Below, in pieces: positions 1-8,071 of a DNA stretch of 64,000 nucleotides (its first letter is position 1; each line of letters begins with the position of its first letter). Below the pieces are notes generated by a model, which searched no databases, was not told where the DNA came from, and worked only from the letters and a program-made list of their open reading frames with translations. Source of the stretch: JAEUKH01 sp964447205 (lineage in GTDB: Bacteria; Myxococcota_A; Polyangia; Polyangiales; Ga0077539); NCBI GenBank assembly GCA_964447205.1, contig CAYUSB010000012.1, positions 62,001 through 126,000 on the forward strand. Direction: 5' to 3'. The translations under genes and the position numbers were made by a program.

Positions 1-378
1 GGCGGCGGCGCAGACGTGATGATGACCCCCGACACGGGCACCCCCACCGACCGGGTGACCCCCGTCGACACGGGCACCGACACGGGCCCTGGCGATACGG
101 GTGTGTTTCCCAGCGACACGGGCATGGGCGACGACGTCACGGTCGCCCCGCCGTACGGGGTCCCCCCCAAGGACGCCGGGCCCGACGACGACGGCGGGAT
201 CATGGCCGAATACGGGGCCCCCCCGCGGGACGCCGGGCCCCCCGCTGCGGACGCCGGAGCCCCCGACGACGACGGCGGGACCAACGCCGACTACGGGGCC
301 CCCCCCGACCGCGACGGAGGCGGCGGGATCATGCCCCTCTACGGCTCTCCCCCCGCCCTCGACGACGCCTGGATCTGA
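1..378 (+). CDS. YGxPP-repeat lipoprotein-like precursor A (5' end outside window)
   Basis: Partial gene, open from the first base. The visible part is low complexity, rich in Asp, Thr, Gly and Pro. It carries four YGxPP units (YGVPP, YGAPP, YGAPP, YGSPP) separated by DAG/DDDGG spacers and ends in LDDAWI. It is plainly paralogous to the C-terminal halves of the next two genes, so its missing start probably encodes the same CxxC/CxxC leader and lipobox. The stop lies 26 bp before the next gene, so the three paralogs and the radical SAM gene look co-transcribed. I infer that the YGxPP repeats are the core segments modified by that enzyme. No function is known to me. Confidence 0.75.
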   Translation, partial: GGGADVMMTPDTGTPTDRVTPVDTGTDTGPGDTGVFPSDTGMGDDVTVAPPYGVPPKDAGPDDDGGIMAEYGAPPRDAGPPAADAGAPDDDGGTNADYGAPPDRDGGGGIMPLYGSPPALDDAWI

Positions 379-404
379 CTCTCTTTCTTGAAGGACCCCG
401 CACG

Positions 405-944
405 ATGAAGAGCCTCGTCCCCTGCCCCGGCTGCGCCCGCCACGTGCGGGTCTCCGAGCCCGCCTGTCCGTTCTGCCAGTCGGCCCTGCCCGACGACCTG
501 TCCGCCCGGGCCATCCCGGCCACACGGCAGCGCCTCGGCCGGGCCGCGGCCTTCACCTTCGCCGCCACCCTCGGCCTCGCCGGGTGCTCCGACGACCCGG
601 CCCCGACCGCCGACAGCGGCACCGCGGCCGACACCGGCACCGACACCGGCAACGCCCCCGTCGACACGGGCACCCCGGGCGACACGGGCACCCCGGGCGA
701 CACGGGCACCCCCGTCGACACCGGCCTCGTCGACGACACCGGCGGCCCGGTGGCCGCCTACGGGGCTCCCCCCGACCGCGACGCCGGTCCCGTCGACGCC
801 GCCGCTCCGCCCGACGACGGCGGCGGAGCGGCCCCGGCCTACGGCCTGCCGCCCCCGCGCGACGCAGGGCCCCCCGATCCCGACGACGGCGGCGGGGTGG
901 CTCCCCTCTACGGCCTGCCGCCCCCACGCGACGCAGGTCACTGA
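405..944 (+). CDS. YGxPP-repeat lipoprotein-like precursor B
   Basis: A 179-aa protein in three parts. Residues 1-30 hold a small zinc-ribbon-like motif with C7xxC10 and C21xxC24. Residues 46-61 form a hydrophobic stretch ending in a good lipobox (LAGC, Cys61). The rest is a disordered DTG/DAG-rich tail with three YGxPP units (YGAPP, YGLPP, YGLPP). The lipobox sits about 40 residues further in than in a normal signal peptide, so the Cys motif may be a leader that is removed when signal peptidase II cuts before Cys61. The first 30 residues are nearly identical to those of the next gene, while the tails differ, as in leader/core precursor families. Start chosen at the ATG preceded by an AAGGA-type site. 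Role as substrate of the adjacent radical SAM enzyme is inference. Confidence 0.85.
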   Translation: MKSLVPCPGCARHVRVSEPACPFCQSALPDDLSARAIPATRQRLGRAAAFTFAATLGLAGCSDDPAPTADSGTAADTGTDTGNAPVDTGTPGDTGTPGDTGTPVDTGLVDDTGGPVAAYGAPPDRDAGPVDAAAPPDDGGGAAPAYGLPPPRDAGPPDPDDGGGVAPLYGLPPPRDAGH

Positions 945-980
945 CCGACACCTTCTTAGACGAAACGAAGAGAGATCCCC

Positions 981-1502
981 ATGAAGAGCCTCGTCCCCTG
1001 CCCTGGTTGTCATCGCCACGTCCGCGTGGCCGAAGCGGCCTGCCCCTTCTGTCACAGCGCCCTGCCGACCGACCTCGCGGCCTCGGTCGTGCCCGCCGCC
1101 TCCGGTCGCATGAAGCGGGCGGCGGCCTTCGCCTTCGTGGCCACCCTCGGGATCGCCGGATGCTCCGACGACCCGGCCCCCACCCCCGACAGCGGGGCCG
1201 TGGCCGACGCCGGCACCGACACCGGCCCCGCCCCCACCGACACGGGCCCTGCGGACACCGGCCCCGCCCCCACCGACGCCGGGCCCTCCGACGACGGCGC
1301 CGTGATGCCCCTGTACGGCGGCCCCCCCGTCGACGTGCCCCCTCCTACCGACGCCGGGCCCGACGACGACGGCGGTGCCATGGCCCTGTACGGCGGCCCC
1401 CCCGCCGACGTGCCCGAGCCCACCGACACCGCCATGACCGACACGGGCGGAGCCGGGGTTCGGTACGGAGCCCCGCCCCCGCCCGACGCCGACTGGGTGT
1501 AA
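981..1502 (+). CDS. YGxPP-repeat lipoprotein-like precursor C
   Basis: A 173-aa paralog of the preceding gene with the same plan. It has C7/C10 and C21/C24 in a zinc-ribbon-like head, a hydrophobic stretch, a lipobox IAGC with Cys61, and an Asp/Pro/Thr-rich tail with YGGPP, YGGPP and YGAPP units. It ends in DADWV; copy A ends in DDAWI, so an acidic-then-Trp end recurs. The head is almost invariant between B and C while the spacers vary. The stop is only 10 bp before the radical SAM gene, with no clear Shine-Dalgarno sequence between, suggesting translational coupling. Function inferred: lipidated, possibly enzyme-modified surface peptide. Confidence 0.85.
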   Translation: MKSLVPCPGCHRHVRVAEAACPFCHSALPTDLAASVVPAASGRMKRAAAFAFVATLGIAGCSDDPAPTPDSGAVADAGTDTGPAPTDTGPADTGPAPTDAGPSDDGAVMPLYGGPPVDVPPPTDAGPDDDGGAMALYGGPPADVPEPTDTAMTDTGGAGVRYGAPPPPDADWV

Positions 1503-1512
1503 GACCCTCTCA

Positions 1513-2832
1513 ATGAGTTCGCAGCTCCCCGACCGCCCGCGTACGGCCTTGCCCATCGCCCCGCGGGCGGCCCCCGCCCGACGTCACCTCCCCCTGGCCG
1601 ATCACGCCCGCCCCATCGACCGCGACTGGCGACCCACCATCGCCGTGTGGGAGATCACCCTCCAGTGCGACCTCGCGTGCCGACACTGCGGCTCCCGGGC
1701 CGGCCGCACCCGCCCCGATGAGCTCACCACGGCCGAGGCCCTCGACCTCGTGCATCAGCTCGCCGAGATCGGCTGCAAGGAGGTCACCCTCATCGGCGGC
1801 GAGGCCTACCTCCGCCCCGACTGGGTCGAGATCGCCAAGGCCATCCGAAGCCGGGGAATGGAGCTCACCATGGTGACCGGGGGCCGGGCCATGACCCCCG
1901 ACCGGGCCGCCCAGGTGCGCGACGCCGGGGTCCAGAGCCTCAGCGTCTCGGTCGACGCCCTCGAAGCCCTGCACGACCAGCTCCGGGGCGTGCGGGGCTC
2001 GTGGCGGGCGGCCATGGACGCCATCGCCAACCTCCGGGCCGTGGGCATCCCCGTGTCGGCCAACACCCAGATCACTCGACCGGCCCTCACCCAGATCGAG
2101 GCCCTCACCGAGCTCCTCTTCGACGCCGGGGCCCACTCCTGGCAGGTCTCCATGACCGTCCCCATGGGCCGGGCCGCCGACGAACCCGACCTCATCCTCG
2201 AACCCTTCCAGGTCCTGGAGGTCATGCCCATGATCGCCCGGGTCAAACGCCGGGCCACCCCCCGCCGCATCCGGATCTGGCCCGGCAACGACATCGGCTA
2301 CTTCGGCCCCTACGAGACCCTCCTGCGCGGGACCATGCCCCGCGGACACATGAGCGCCTGCGGGGCCGGCCGGCTCACCCTCGGGATCGAAGCCGACGGC
2401 AGCCTCAAGGGCTGCCCGTCCCTCCCCACCAAGGACTACGTGGGGGGCAACATCCGCGACAACACCCTGCGCGACGTGTGGGAGCGGGCCGCGGCCCTGC
2501 AATTCACCCGCACCCGCGGCCGCGAAGACCTCTGGGGCTACTGCGCCGAGTGTTACTACGGCGACGAGTGCAAGGCCGGCTGCTCGTGGACCTCCCACGT
2601 CACCCTCGGGCGCCTCGGCAACAACCCCTTCTGCCACCACCGGGCCCTCGAGTACCTCCGCGAGGGCGTGCGAGAGCGCCTGCGGCAGGTGCAGAAACCC
2701 GACGGGACCCCCTTCGACTACGGGGTCTTCGAGCCCTACCTCGAACCCTGGCCTGACGATGAGCTCGCCCACGCCCGCCGCCTCGCCGAGACGGGCGAAG
2801 GGTTTCTCCTGCACACCGAGCGCGGACGCTGA
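1513..2832 (+). CDS. Radical SAM/SPASM peptide-maturase-like enzyme
   Basis: A 439-aa protein. The radical SAM cluster motif CxxxCxxC is at C52, C56 and C59 (CDLACRHC), followed by the GGE-type SAM-binding region (LIGGEAYLR). The C-terminal SPASM domain has the full pattern: Cys before GRLTLGIEADG, GC after it, then CAECYYGDECKAGC (CxxCx5CxxxC) and a last Cys in PFCHH, enough for two auxiliary Fe-S clusters. SPASM enzymes commonly modify peptides or proteins (thioether, C-C crosslink and epimerisation chemistry). Sitting 10 bp behind three paralogous repeat precursors, it is the likely maturase of the YGxPP proteins. A heme or cofactor-pathway SPASM enzyme is less likely, since no pathway genes are nearby. 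Confidence 0.93.
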   Translation: MSSQLPDRPRTALPIAPRAAPARRHLPLADHARPIDRDWRPTIAVWEITLQCDLACRHCGSRAGRTRPDELTTAEALDLVHQLAEIGCKEVTLIGGEAYLRPDWVEIAKAIRSRGMELTMVTGGRAMTPDRAAQVRDAGVQSLSVSVDALEALHDQLRGVRGSWRAAMDAIANLRAVGIPVSANTQITRPALTQIEALTELLFDAGAHSWQVSMTVPMGRAADEPDLILEPFQVLEVMPMIARVKRRATPRRIRIWPGNDIGYFGPYETLLRGTMPRGHMSACGAGRLTLGIEADGSLKGCPSLPTKDYVGGNIRDNTLRDVWERAAALQFTRTRGREDLWGYCAECYYGDECKAGCSWTSHVTLGRLGNNPFCHHRALEYLREGVRERLRQVQKPDGTPFDYGVFEPYLEPWPDDELAHARRLAETGEGFLLHTERGR

Positions 2833-2940
2833 CCGAGGGCCCTTTCCTGCGCGGAGCCTCGGTCCGACGGGGCCCTGAAGTGCTACAGCTCCCGGGCGCG
2901 TCGGCGGGTCATGCCGACCCCACACGGAGGCTCCCAGACG

Positions 2941-3381
2941 ATGGACAAGGTACGTGACGATCGGCGGCGTTTTCTGGCGGTGAGCGCGGGGGCCGCGGTG
3001 GTTCCTCTGTGTGTGGCGGGGTGCGGGGGGGACAGCGACCCGCCCGCCCAGACGCGCTTCGACGTGGCCGCGGCGGGGGCCCTCAACATCGGCGACCGCC
3101 TCGCCAACCGCACGGCCCGGGTGGTCCTCGTGCGCGACGCCATGGGCCTGTTCGCCTTCTCGATGGTGTGCACCCACGAGGCCTGCACGGTCGAAGACCC
3201 CGCCTCCGACGGGGCCATCGTGTGCCGCTGCCACAACGCCCGCTTCGACGGCGACGGACGCCGGGTCTCGGGCCCCGCCACCCGCGATCTGCCCCGCCTC
3301 TTCGTCGAGGTCTCGGCCGGTCGGGTCTTCGTCGACACCGCCCGCACCGTCGACGACAACGCCCGGGCCCCCGTGGCCTGA
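2941..3381 (+). CDS. Tat-exported Rieske [2Fe-2S] lipoprotein
   Basis: A 146-aa protein. The N-terminus has a twin-arginine motif (DRRRFLAVS) and a hydrophobic segment ending in a lipobox (VAGC, Cys28), so it should be exported folded and lipidated. The Rieske ligands are C77-T-H79 and C95-x-x-H98, with the disulfide pair C82/C97 typical of high-potential Rieske proteins. Start chosen at the ATG behind GGAGG (about 2925-2929), which gives the Tat signal; an in-frame ATG 30 bp upstream is less likely. It lies about 110 bp after the radical SAM gene and may be part of the same unit. An electron-transfer role for the peptide system is speculation, since it could be an independent respiratory or oxygenase-type ferredoxin. 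Confidence 0.9.
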   Translation: MDKVRDDRRRFLAVSAGAAVVPLCVAGCGGDSDPPAQTRFDVAAAGALNIGDRLANRTARVVLVRDAMGLFAFSMVCTHEACTVEDPASDGAIVCRCHNARFDGDGRRVSGPATRDLPRLFVEVSAGRVFVDTARTVDDNARAPVA

Positions 3382-3453
3382 GGGCGCGTCGTACACGCGG
3401 GCGTTGACACCCGGGTCCGAGGCGTGGACAGATCGCGGCCCCAGGAGGCTCTC

Positions 3454-4203
3454 ATGGACAAGACCGTACCCGACGCAGACTCCGCGTGCGCGGACCTCCC
3501 CGACGGGGCCAAGGTCCTCGCCGGGGGCTTCGGCCTCTGCGGGATCCCCGAAAACTGCATCGCGGCCCTACGCCGCAAGGGCGTCCGCGACCTGTGGGTG
3601 GTCAGCAACAACTGCGGGGTCGACGACTGGGGCCTCGGGCTCCTCCTCGGCAACCGCCAGCTGCGCAAGATGACCTCCTCGTATGTGGGGGAAAACAAGG
3701 AGTTTGAGCGGCAGTTTCTCCAAGGCGAGCTCGAGGTCGAGCTCGTGCCCCAGGGCACCCTCGCCGAGCGGCTGCGGGCGGGAGGGGCCGGGGTCCCGGC
3801 ATTTTATACCCCCGCGGGGGTGGGGACCCAGGTGAGCGAAGGCGGGCTTCCGATGCGGTACGGGCCCGGCGGCAGCATCGTCAAGGCCAGCGACCCCAAG
3901 GAGACCCGCACCTTCGACGGCCGGGCCTACGTCCTGGAGGAGGCCATCACGGGCGACTTCGCCCTCGTGAAGGCCTGGCGCGGCGACCGCCACGGCAACC
4001 TCGTGTTTCACGCGAGTTCGCGCAACTTCAACCCCCTGTGCGCCATGGCCGGGCGGGTGACCATCGCCGAGGTCGAGGAGCTGGTCGAGCCCGGGGTCCT
4101 CGACCCCGACCTCGTGCACCTGCCCGGGGTCTTCGTGCAGCGGGTGTTTCAGGGCAGCGGGTACGAGAAGCGCATCGAGCGCCGCACGGTACAGAAGGGC
4201 TGA
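3454..4203 (+). CDS. scoA: 3-oxoacid CoA-transferase subunit A
   Basis: A 249-aa alpha subunit of a succinyl-CoA:3-ketoacid (or acetoacetate) CoA-transferase, which moves CoA between succinate or acetate and acetoacetate in ketone-body and short-chain acid use. The family signature GGFGLCGIPEN lies near the N-terminus, and GPGGSIVKA and GDFALVKAWRGDRHGN are typical. Start chosen at the ATG preceded by a clear AGGAGG at 3443-3448, rather than the upstream GTG. The beta subunit follows 15 bp later. Substrate (succinyl- versus acetyl-CoA donor) cannot be decided from sequence alone. Confidence 0.95.
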   Translation: MDKTVPDADSACADLPDGAKVLAGGFGLCGIPENCIAALRRKGVRDLWVVSNNCGVDDWGLGLLLGNRQLRKMTSSYVGENKEFERQFLQGELEVELVPQGTLAERLRAGGAGVPAFYTPAGVGTQVSEGGLPMRYGPGGSIVKASDPKETRTFDGRAYVLEEAITGDFALVKAWRGDRHGNLVFHASSRNFNPLCAMAGRVTIAEVEELVEPGVLDPDLVHLPGVFVQRVFQGSGYEKRIERRTVQKG

Positions 4204-4218
4204 AGGGGGCGTCGACCA

Positions 4219-4872
4219 ATGCTCACACGCGAAGACATCGCCCGCCGCGTCGCCCGCGAGCTGCGCGACGGTTACTACGTCAACCTCGGGATCGGGATGC
4301 CGACCCTCGTGCCCAACTACGTGGCCCCCGGGGTCGAGGTCGTGCTCCAGAGCGAGAACGGCGTGCTGGGTGTGGGGCCCTACCCCGCCCCCGATCGGGT
4401 CGACCCCGACCTCATCAACGCCGGCAAGGAGACCATCACCACACGGCCCGGGGCGAGCTTCTTCGACAGCGCCCTGAGCTTCGCCATGATCCGCGGGGGC
4501 AAGGTCGACCTGGCCATCCTCGGGGCCATGCAGGTGAGCGCCGCGGGCGACCTGGCCAACTGGATGATCCCGGGCAAGATGGTCAAAGGCATGGGAGGGG
4601 CTATGGACCTCGTGCATGGAGCCCGGCGCCTCATCGTGATGATGGAGCACGCGGCCAAGGACGGGACCCCGAAGATCGTACACGCGTGCAGCCTGCCCCT
4701 CACGGGCCGCGGGGTGGTGCACCGGATCATCACCGACATGGCCGTGATCGACGTGACCCCGGCGGGGCTCATGCTCCGCGAGGTGGCCCCGGGGGTGAGC
4801 GCCCGGGAGGTTCAGGAGCGCACCGAGCCCACCCTGCGGGTCGATGCGCCCGTCACCGAGATGGAGCTGTAA
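4219..4872 (+). CDS. scoB: 3-oxoacid CoA-transferase subunit B
   Basis: A 217-aa beta subunit partnering the preceding gene. It has the NLGIGMPT motif near residue 22 and the catalytic glutamate in SENGVLG (Glu46), which forms the glutamyl-CoA thioester in this family. KMVKGMGGAMDLV and MVITDMAVI-like blocks complete the family pattern. The length is normal. It is translated from an ATG 15 bp behind scoA and ends 10 bp before the convergent phosphohexomutase gene. Confidence 0.95.
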   Translation: MLTREDIARRVARELRDGYYVNLGIGMPTLVPNYVAPGVEVVLQSENGVLGVGPYPAPDRVDPDLINAGKETITTRPGASFFDSALSFAMIRGGKVDLAILGAMQVSAAGDLANWMIPGKMVKGMGGAMDLVHGARRLIVMMEHAAKDGTPKIVHACSLPLTGRGVVHRIITDMAVIDVTPAGLMLREVAPGVSAREVQERTEPTLRVDAPVTEMEL

Positions 4873-4882
4873 CCGCTCCCCG

Positions 4883-6607
4883 TTACAGGGCCAGGAAGGC
4901 CGTCATCAGGCCCCGGAGCTGGGTGGCGGCCCGCTCCCGGGCGGCGTCGAGGGAGCCGTCGGGCCCGACCTCCCCGCGCTGGTCGAAGTAGTACTTGATC
5001 TTGGGTTCGGTCCCCGAGGGGCGGACCATCACCCGGGCCCCGTCGTGCAGGTCAAACCGCAGGACGTCACTCGGCGGGAGCCCCGTCGGGCGCTCGACCC
5101 CGCGCCCTTCGACCACCCCGCGGAGGTAGTCGGCCCGCTCCACCACCTGGCGCCCGTCGAGTTCGGCCACGGTCATCCCGCGCAGTTGGGCCATCCGGGC
5201 GGCGATGGCCGCGGCCCCGTCGGCCCCGGGCAGGGTCTCGGTGTGCTGGCCGGAGAGATAGAGCCCGTGGCGTCGGGCGATCTCGTCGAGGCGGTGGGCC
5301 AGGGTCTGCCCGCGGGCCTTGAGGGTGGAGGCCAGCTCGGCCAGGAGGTAGGCCGCGGAGATGCCGTCCTTGTCCCGGACGAGCTCGCCCGCGCAGTAGC
5401 CCAGGGCCTCTTCGTAGCCGAAGACGAAGCGGGCCCCGGTGGCCGCGGCCAGCTCGGCGCTGCGGTGCATGATCCATTTGAATCCCGTGAGGGTCTCGGC
5501 GTAGTCGGCCCCGAGGTCGTGGGCGATGCGCCCGAGGAGGGGCGACGAGACAATGGACGTAGCCACCATGGGGCGCCCGAGGGCGGGGCCTTCGGTGAGG
5601 AGGTAGTGCCCGAGGAGGACCCCGACCTCGTTGCCCGTGAGGGCACGGAAGCCCCCGCCGGGCAGGGGGATGGCCGCGGCGAGGCGGTCGGCGTCGGGGT
5701 CGTTGGCGAGGACGAGGTCGGCCCGGATCGAAGACCCGAGGGCGAACACCCGGTCCATGGCCCCGGGCTCCTCAGGGTTGGGGAAGTTGACCGTGGGGAA
5801 GGCCCCGTCGGGTTGGGCTTGTTCGGGCACCGAACGGACCTCCCCGAAGCGCCCGAGGACGGCCGTGGCCAGGGCGTCTCCGACCCCGTGCAGGGCCGTG
5901 TACGCGATCTTGAGGGGGCTCCCCTCTCCCGGGTGCAGGGCCATGGCCCGAACCCCCTCCAGGTACGCCCCCACCACCGCCTCGGGCACGGCCCGCACCC
6001 GCCCCGCGACCCGGGCCTCCTCCAGGGTGGGAAGGGGCAGGTCGGACACCCCCGGCAGGGCGGCCATGGCCGCGGCGATCTCCACGTCGAGGGGCGACAC
6101 GATCTGGGCCCCGTGCTCCCAGTAGAGCTTGTACCCGTTGTAGGCCGGGGGGTTGTGGCTCGCGGTGATCATCACCGCCCCCGCGGCCTCGAGGTGCCGC
6201 AGGGCGAAGGCCGTGAGGGGGGTCGGGCCCTGGGCGTCGAAGAGGTGGGCCACCAGCCCCTGACCGGCCAACACCCGGGCGGCGTCTTCGGCAAACTCCC
6301 GGCTCATCCGTCGGCCGTCGTAGCCCACCACCACCCCTCGCTTCGCGGCCCCCGGCACACGCCCGACCAGAACCTCGGCCACGGCCGCGGTGGTCCGTCG
6401 CACCATGGCCCGGTTCATCCGGTTGGGACCCGGGCCGAGGAGGCCGCGCAGGCCCGCGGTGCCAAACACCAGGGCCCCCGCGAAGCAGTCGGCCAGCTCG
6501 GGGTGCCCCCCGGCCCCAGCGGCCAGGAGGGCCCCGAGGGCGTCACGGGTGGCGGGGTCGGGGTCGTCGGCCAGCCAACGGGCGGCCTGCTCGTCAAGTG
6601 CGTTCAT
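4883..6607 (-). CDS. Phospho-sugar mutase (phosphoglucomutase/phosphomannomutase family)
   Basis: A 574-aa alpha-D-phosphohexomutase. The active-site serine loop TASHNPP has Ser150. The Mg-binding loop is NDPDADRLA, the sugar-specificity loop is GYEEALGY, and the C-terminal phosphate-binding loop is RPSGTEPKIKYYF. Length and the GTAGLRG motif near residue 49 match the long bacterial/eukaryotic PGM2-like branch, which acts on glucose-1-P, mannose-P or pentose-P; which one is not decidable here. Start set at the ATG (complement 6605-6607) because residues before it are non-homologous. Its start lies 52 bp from the divergent SDR gene, so that gap must hold both promoters. Confidence 0.93.
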   Translation of the reverse strand: MNALDEQAARWLADDPDPATRDALGALLAAGAGGHPELADCFAGALVFGTAGLRGLLGPGPNRMNRAMVRRTTAAVAEVLVGRVPGAAKRGVVVGYDGRRMSREFAEDAARVLAGQGLVAHLFDAQGPTPLTAFALRHLEAAGAVMITASHNPPAYNGYKLYWEHGAQIVSPLDVEIAAAMAALPGVSDLPLPTLEEARVAGRVRAVPEAVVGAYLEGVRAMALHPGEGSPLKIAYTALHGVGDALATAVLGRFGEVRSVPEQAQPDGAFPTVNFPNPEEPGAMDRVFALGSSIRADLVLANDPDADRLAAAIPLPGGGFRALTGNEVGVLLGHYLLTEGPALGRPMVATSIVSSPLLGRIAHDLGADYAETLTGFKWIMHRSAELAAATGARFVFGYEEALGYCAGELVRDKDGISAAYLLAELASTLKARGQTLAHRLDEIARRHGLYLSGQHTETLPGADGAAAIAARMAQLRGMTVAELDGRQVVERADYLRGVVEGRGVERPTGLPPSDVLRFDLHDGARVMVRPSGTEPKIKYYFDQRGEVGPDGSLDAARERAATQLRGLMTAFLAL

Positions 6608-6659
6608 GGGCCTCGGTGGGTACCATAACTCGCCCGGGGCGGTATGCTCCCGGCCCACC

Positions 6660-7475
6660 ATGTTGCCCATTCAACCTCGCGCTGTCATCACCGGCGCCGC
6701 CAGCGGCCTCGGCCGCGCCTTCGCCCTCCAGCTCGCCGACCGCCGGGGACGGATGTTCCTGGCTGATGTCGACGAAGACGGCCTCGACGAGACCGTTCGC
6801 CTCGTCGAAGCCCGGGGCGGTCAGGCCACGGCCCGCCGCTGCGACGTCGCCAGCGAGGCCGACATGGAGGCCCTCGCCGCCGCCGCCTTCGAGGCCTTGG
6901 GCTCGGTCGACCTCGTGATCAACAACGCCGGGGTGGGCGTCGGCGGGCCCGTCGGGGAGATCCCCCTCAAGGACTGGGCCTGGATCATCGACATCAACCT
7001 CCGCGGGGTCGTGCACGGCTGCCACTTCTTCCTGCCTGCCATGCGGCGCCGGGGGGCGGGCCACATCCTCAACGTGGCCTCGATCGCGGCCTTCGCCTGC
7101 GGGCCCATGATGGCCCCCTACAACGCCACCAAGGCCGCCGTGGTGGCCCTGTCCGAGACCCTCGCGGCCGAGCTTGAGGGCACGGGGGTCGGGTGCACCG
7201 TGCTCTGCCCGTATTTCTTCCGCACCAACATCGCGGCCTCGTCCCGCAACAGCTCCGAGCAGGTGAGCACCGAGTTCATCCACAAGCTCATGGACCGCAA
7301 CCGGGTCCAGGCCGAGGACGTGGCCCGTCTCGCCCTCAAGGGCTGCGACCAGGGCGAGCTCTACGTCTTTCCGCACATCGAGGCCAAGGTCATCCAGACC
7401 CTCAAACGCGCCATCCCGAGCACCTACCACGGCCGCCTGACCAGCTCGGTCATGCGGCGCTTCGCCCGCCGATGA
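6660..7475 (+). CDS. Short-chain dehydrogenase/reductase
   Basis: A 271-aa SDR. It has the Rossmann motif TGAASGLG near the N-terminus, NNAG in the middle, the catalytic Ser in NVASIAA, and YNATK as the YxxxK pair. The C-terminus resembles SDRs of lipid or short-chain alcohol metabolism, but the substrate is unknown. The ATG at 6660 directly precedes the Rossmann strand; the open frame continues upstream but overlaps the divergent gene. A TATGCT hexamer at 6643-6648 may be its -10 box. Its stop overlaps the next start (ATGA). Confidence 0.92.
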   Translation: MLPIQPRAVITGAASGLGRAFALQLADRRGRMFLADVDEDGLDETVRLVEARGGQATARRCDVASEADMEALAAAAFEALGSVDLVINNAGVGVGGPVGEIPLKDWAWIIDINLRGVVHGCHFFLPAMRRRGAGHILNVASIAAFACGPMMAPYNATKAAVVALSETLAAELEGTGVGCTVLCPYFFRTNIAASSRNSSEQVSTEFIHKLMDRNRVQAEDVARLALKGCDQGELYVFPHIEAKVIQTLKRAIPSTYHGRLTSSVMRRFARR

Positions 7476-8011
7476 CGCACCAGGCCCGCTGGTACCTCGA
7501 CACCCTCCCCCTGGCCGGAGCCCGGGTCGTCGATGTCGGGGCCAACGTCGGAGCCCTGTCCGCCTCCTTCTTCGACGCCGTCGGCCCGGCCGGGGGCCTC
7601 CTGTCGGTCGAGCCCCTTCTTCCCAATGTCGCCGCCCTGCGGGCCCTGTCCGCGGCCTCGGGCGACCCGTCCCGGTGGCAGGTCGAGGCCTGCGCCGTGT
7701 GCGCCCATGATGGCGAGGTCACCCTGCGCCTCGGGGGCGACGCGGAGACCCCCCACAACGGCGTGGTCGTGCCCGCTGGCCCCGACCGGGACGGAGGGTA
7801 CTGCGTGGTCCCGTGCCGGCTCTTGGATCGGGTGACCATGCCCAGCCCCCGCATCCACGCGGGCCACCTCGCGGTCAACACCCGGGGCGACCTCGCCGTC
7901 GTGTCGGCCCCTCGCGACGGGGCGAAGACCCTCAAGCCCACGGGGTTCTCCCTGAGCCCGAGCTTCATCTCGGGGTCGCACCTGGGTCTGACCACCCTCG
8001 GTCCGACGTAG
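7472..8011 (+). CDS. FkbM-like methyltransferase, C-terminus apparently truncated/replaced
   Basis: A 179-aa protein, translationally coupled to the SDR by an ATGA overlap. Residues 1-125 look like the start of a FkbM-type SAM methyltransferase: VVDVGANVGALS (SAM-binding motif I), SVEPLLPN (acidic residue after strand 2) and CRLLDRV. FkbM proteins normally continue with an IKIDVEGHE block and about 100 more residues. Here the sequence turns after LDRVTMPSP into an unrelated 55-residue tail (SAPRDGAKTLKPTGFSLSPS region). I read this as a gene truncated by a rearrangement whose junction is near 7845. It may be inactive. Confidence 0.75.
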   Translation: MTHQARWYLDTLPLAGARVVDVGANVGALSASFFDAVGPAGGLLSVEPLLPNVAALRALSAASGDPSRWQVEACAVCAHDGEVTLRLGGDAETPHNGVVVPAGPDRDGGYCVVPCRLLDRVTMPSPRIHAGHLAVNTRGDLAVVSAPRDGAKTLKPTGFSLSPSFISGSHLGLTTLGPT

Positions 8012-8058
8012 TCCGACCGCGACTGAGGAGGGGCTTCATCCCGGGCGGGGAATGGGTT

Positions 8059-8064
8059 CATACT
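8059..8064 (+). promoter_or_regulatory. Candidate -10 hexamer CATACT of a leaderless gene
   Basis: The hexamer ends 7 nt before the ATG at 8072, so transcription would start at or next to the start codon. Upstream GAGGAGG (about 8025) is too far to be a Shine-Dalgarno site for this start. Part of a pattern seen at several genes in the window. Confidence 0.4.
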
Positions 8065-8071
8065 CGCGGCC

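Noticed and set aside
2833..2935. Rho-independent terminator after the radical SAM gene (AGGGCCC ... GGGCCCT)
   Set aside because: The inverted pair is short and widely spaced and there is no T-run; in this GC context it may be chance.
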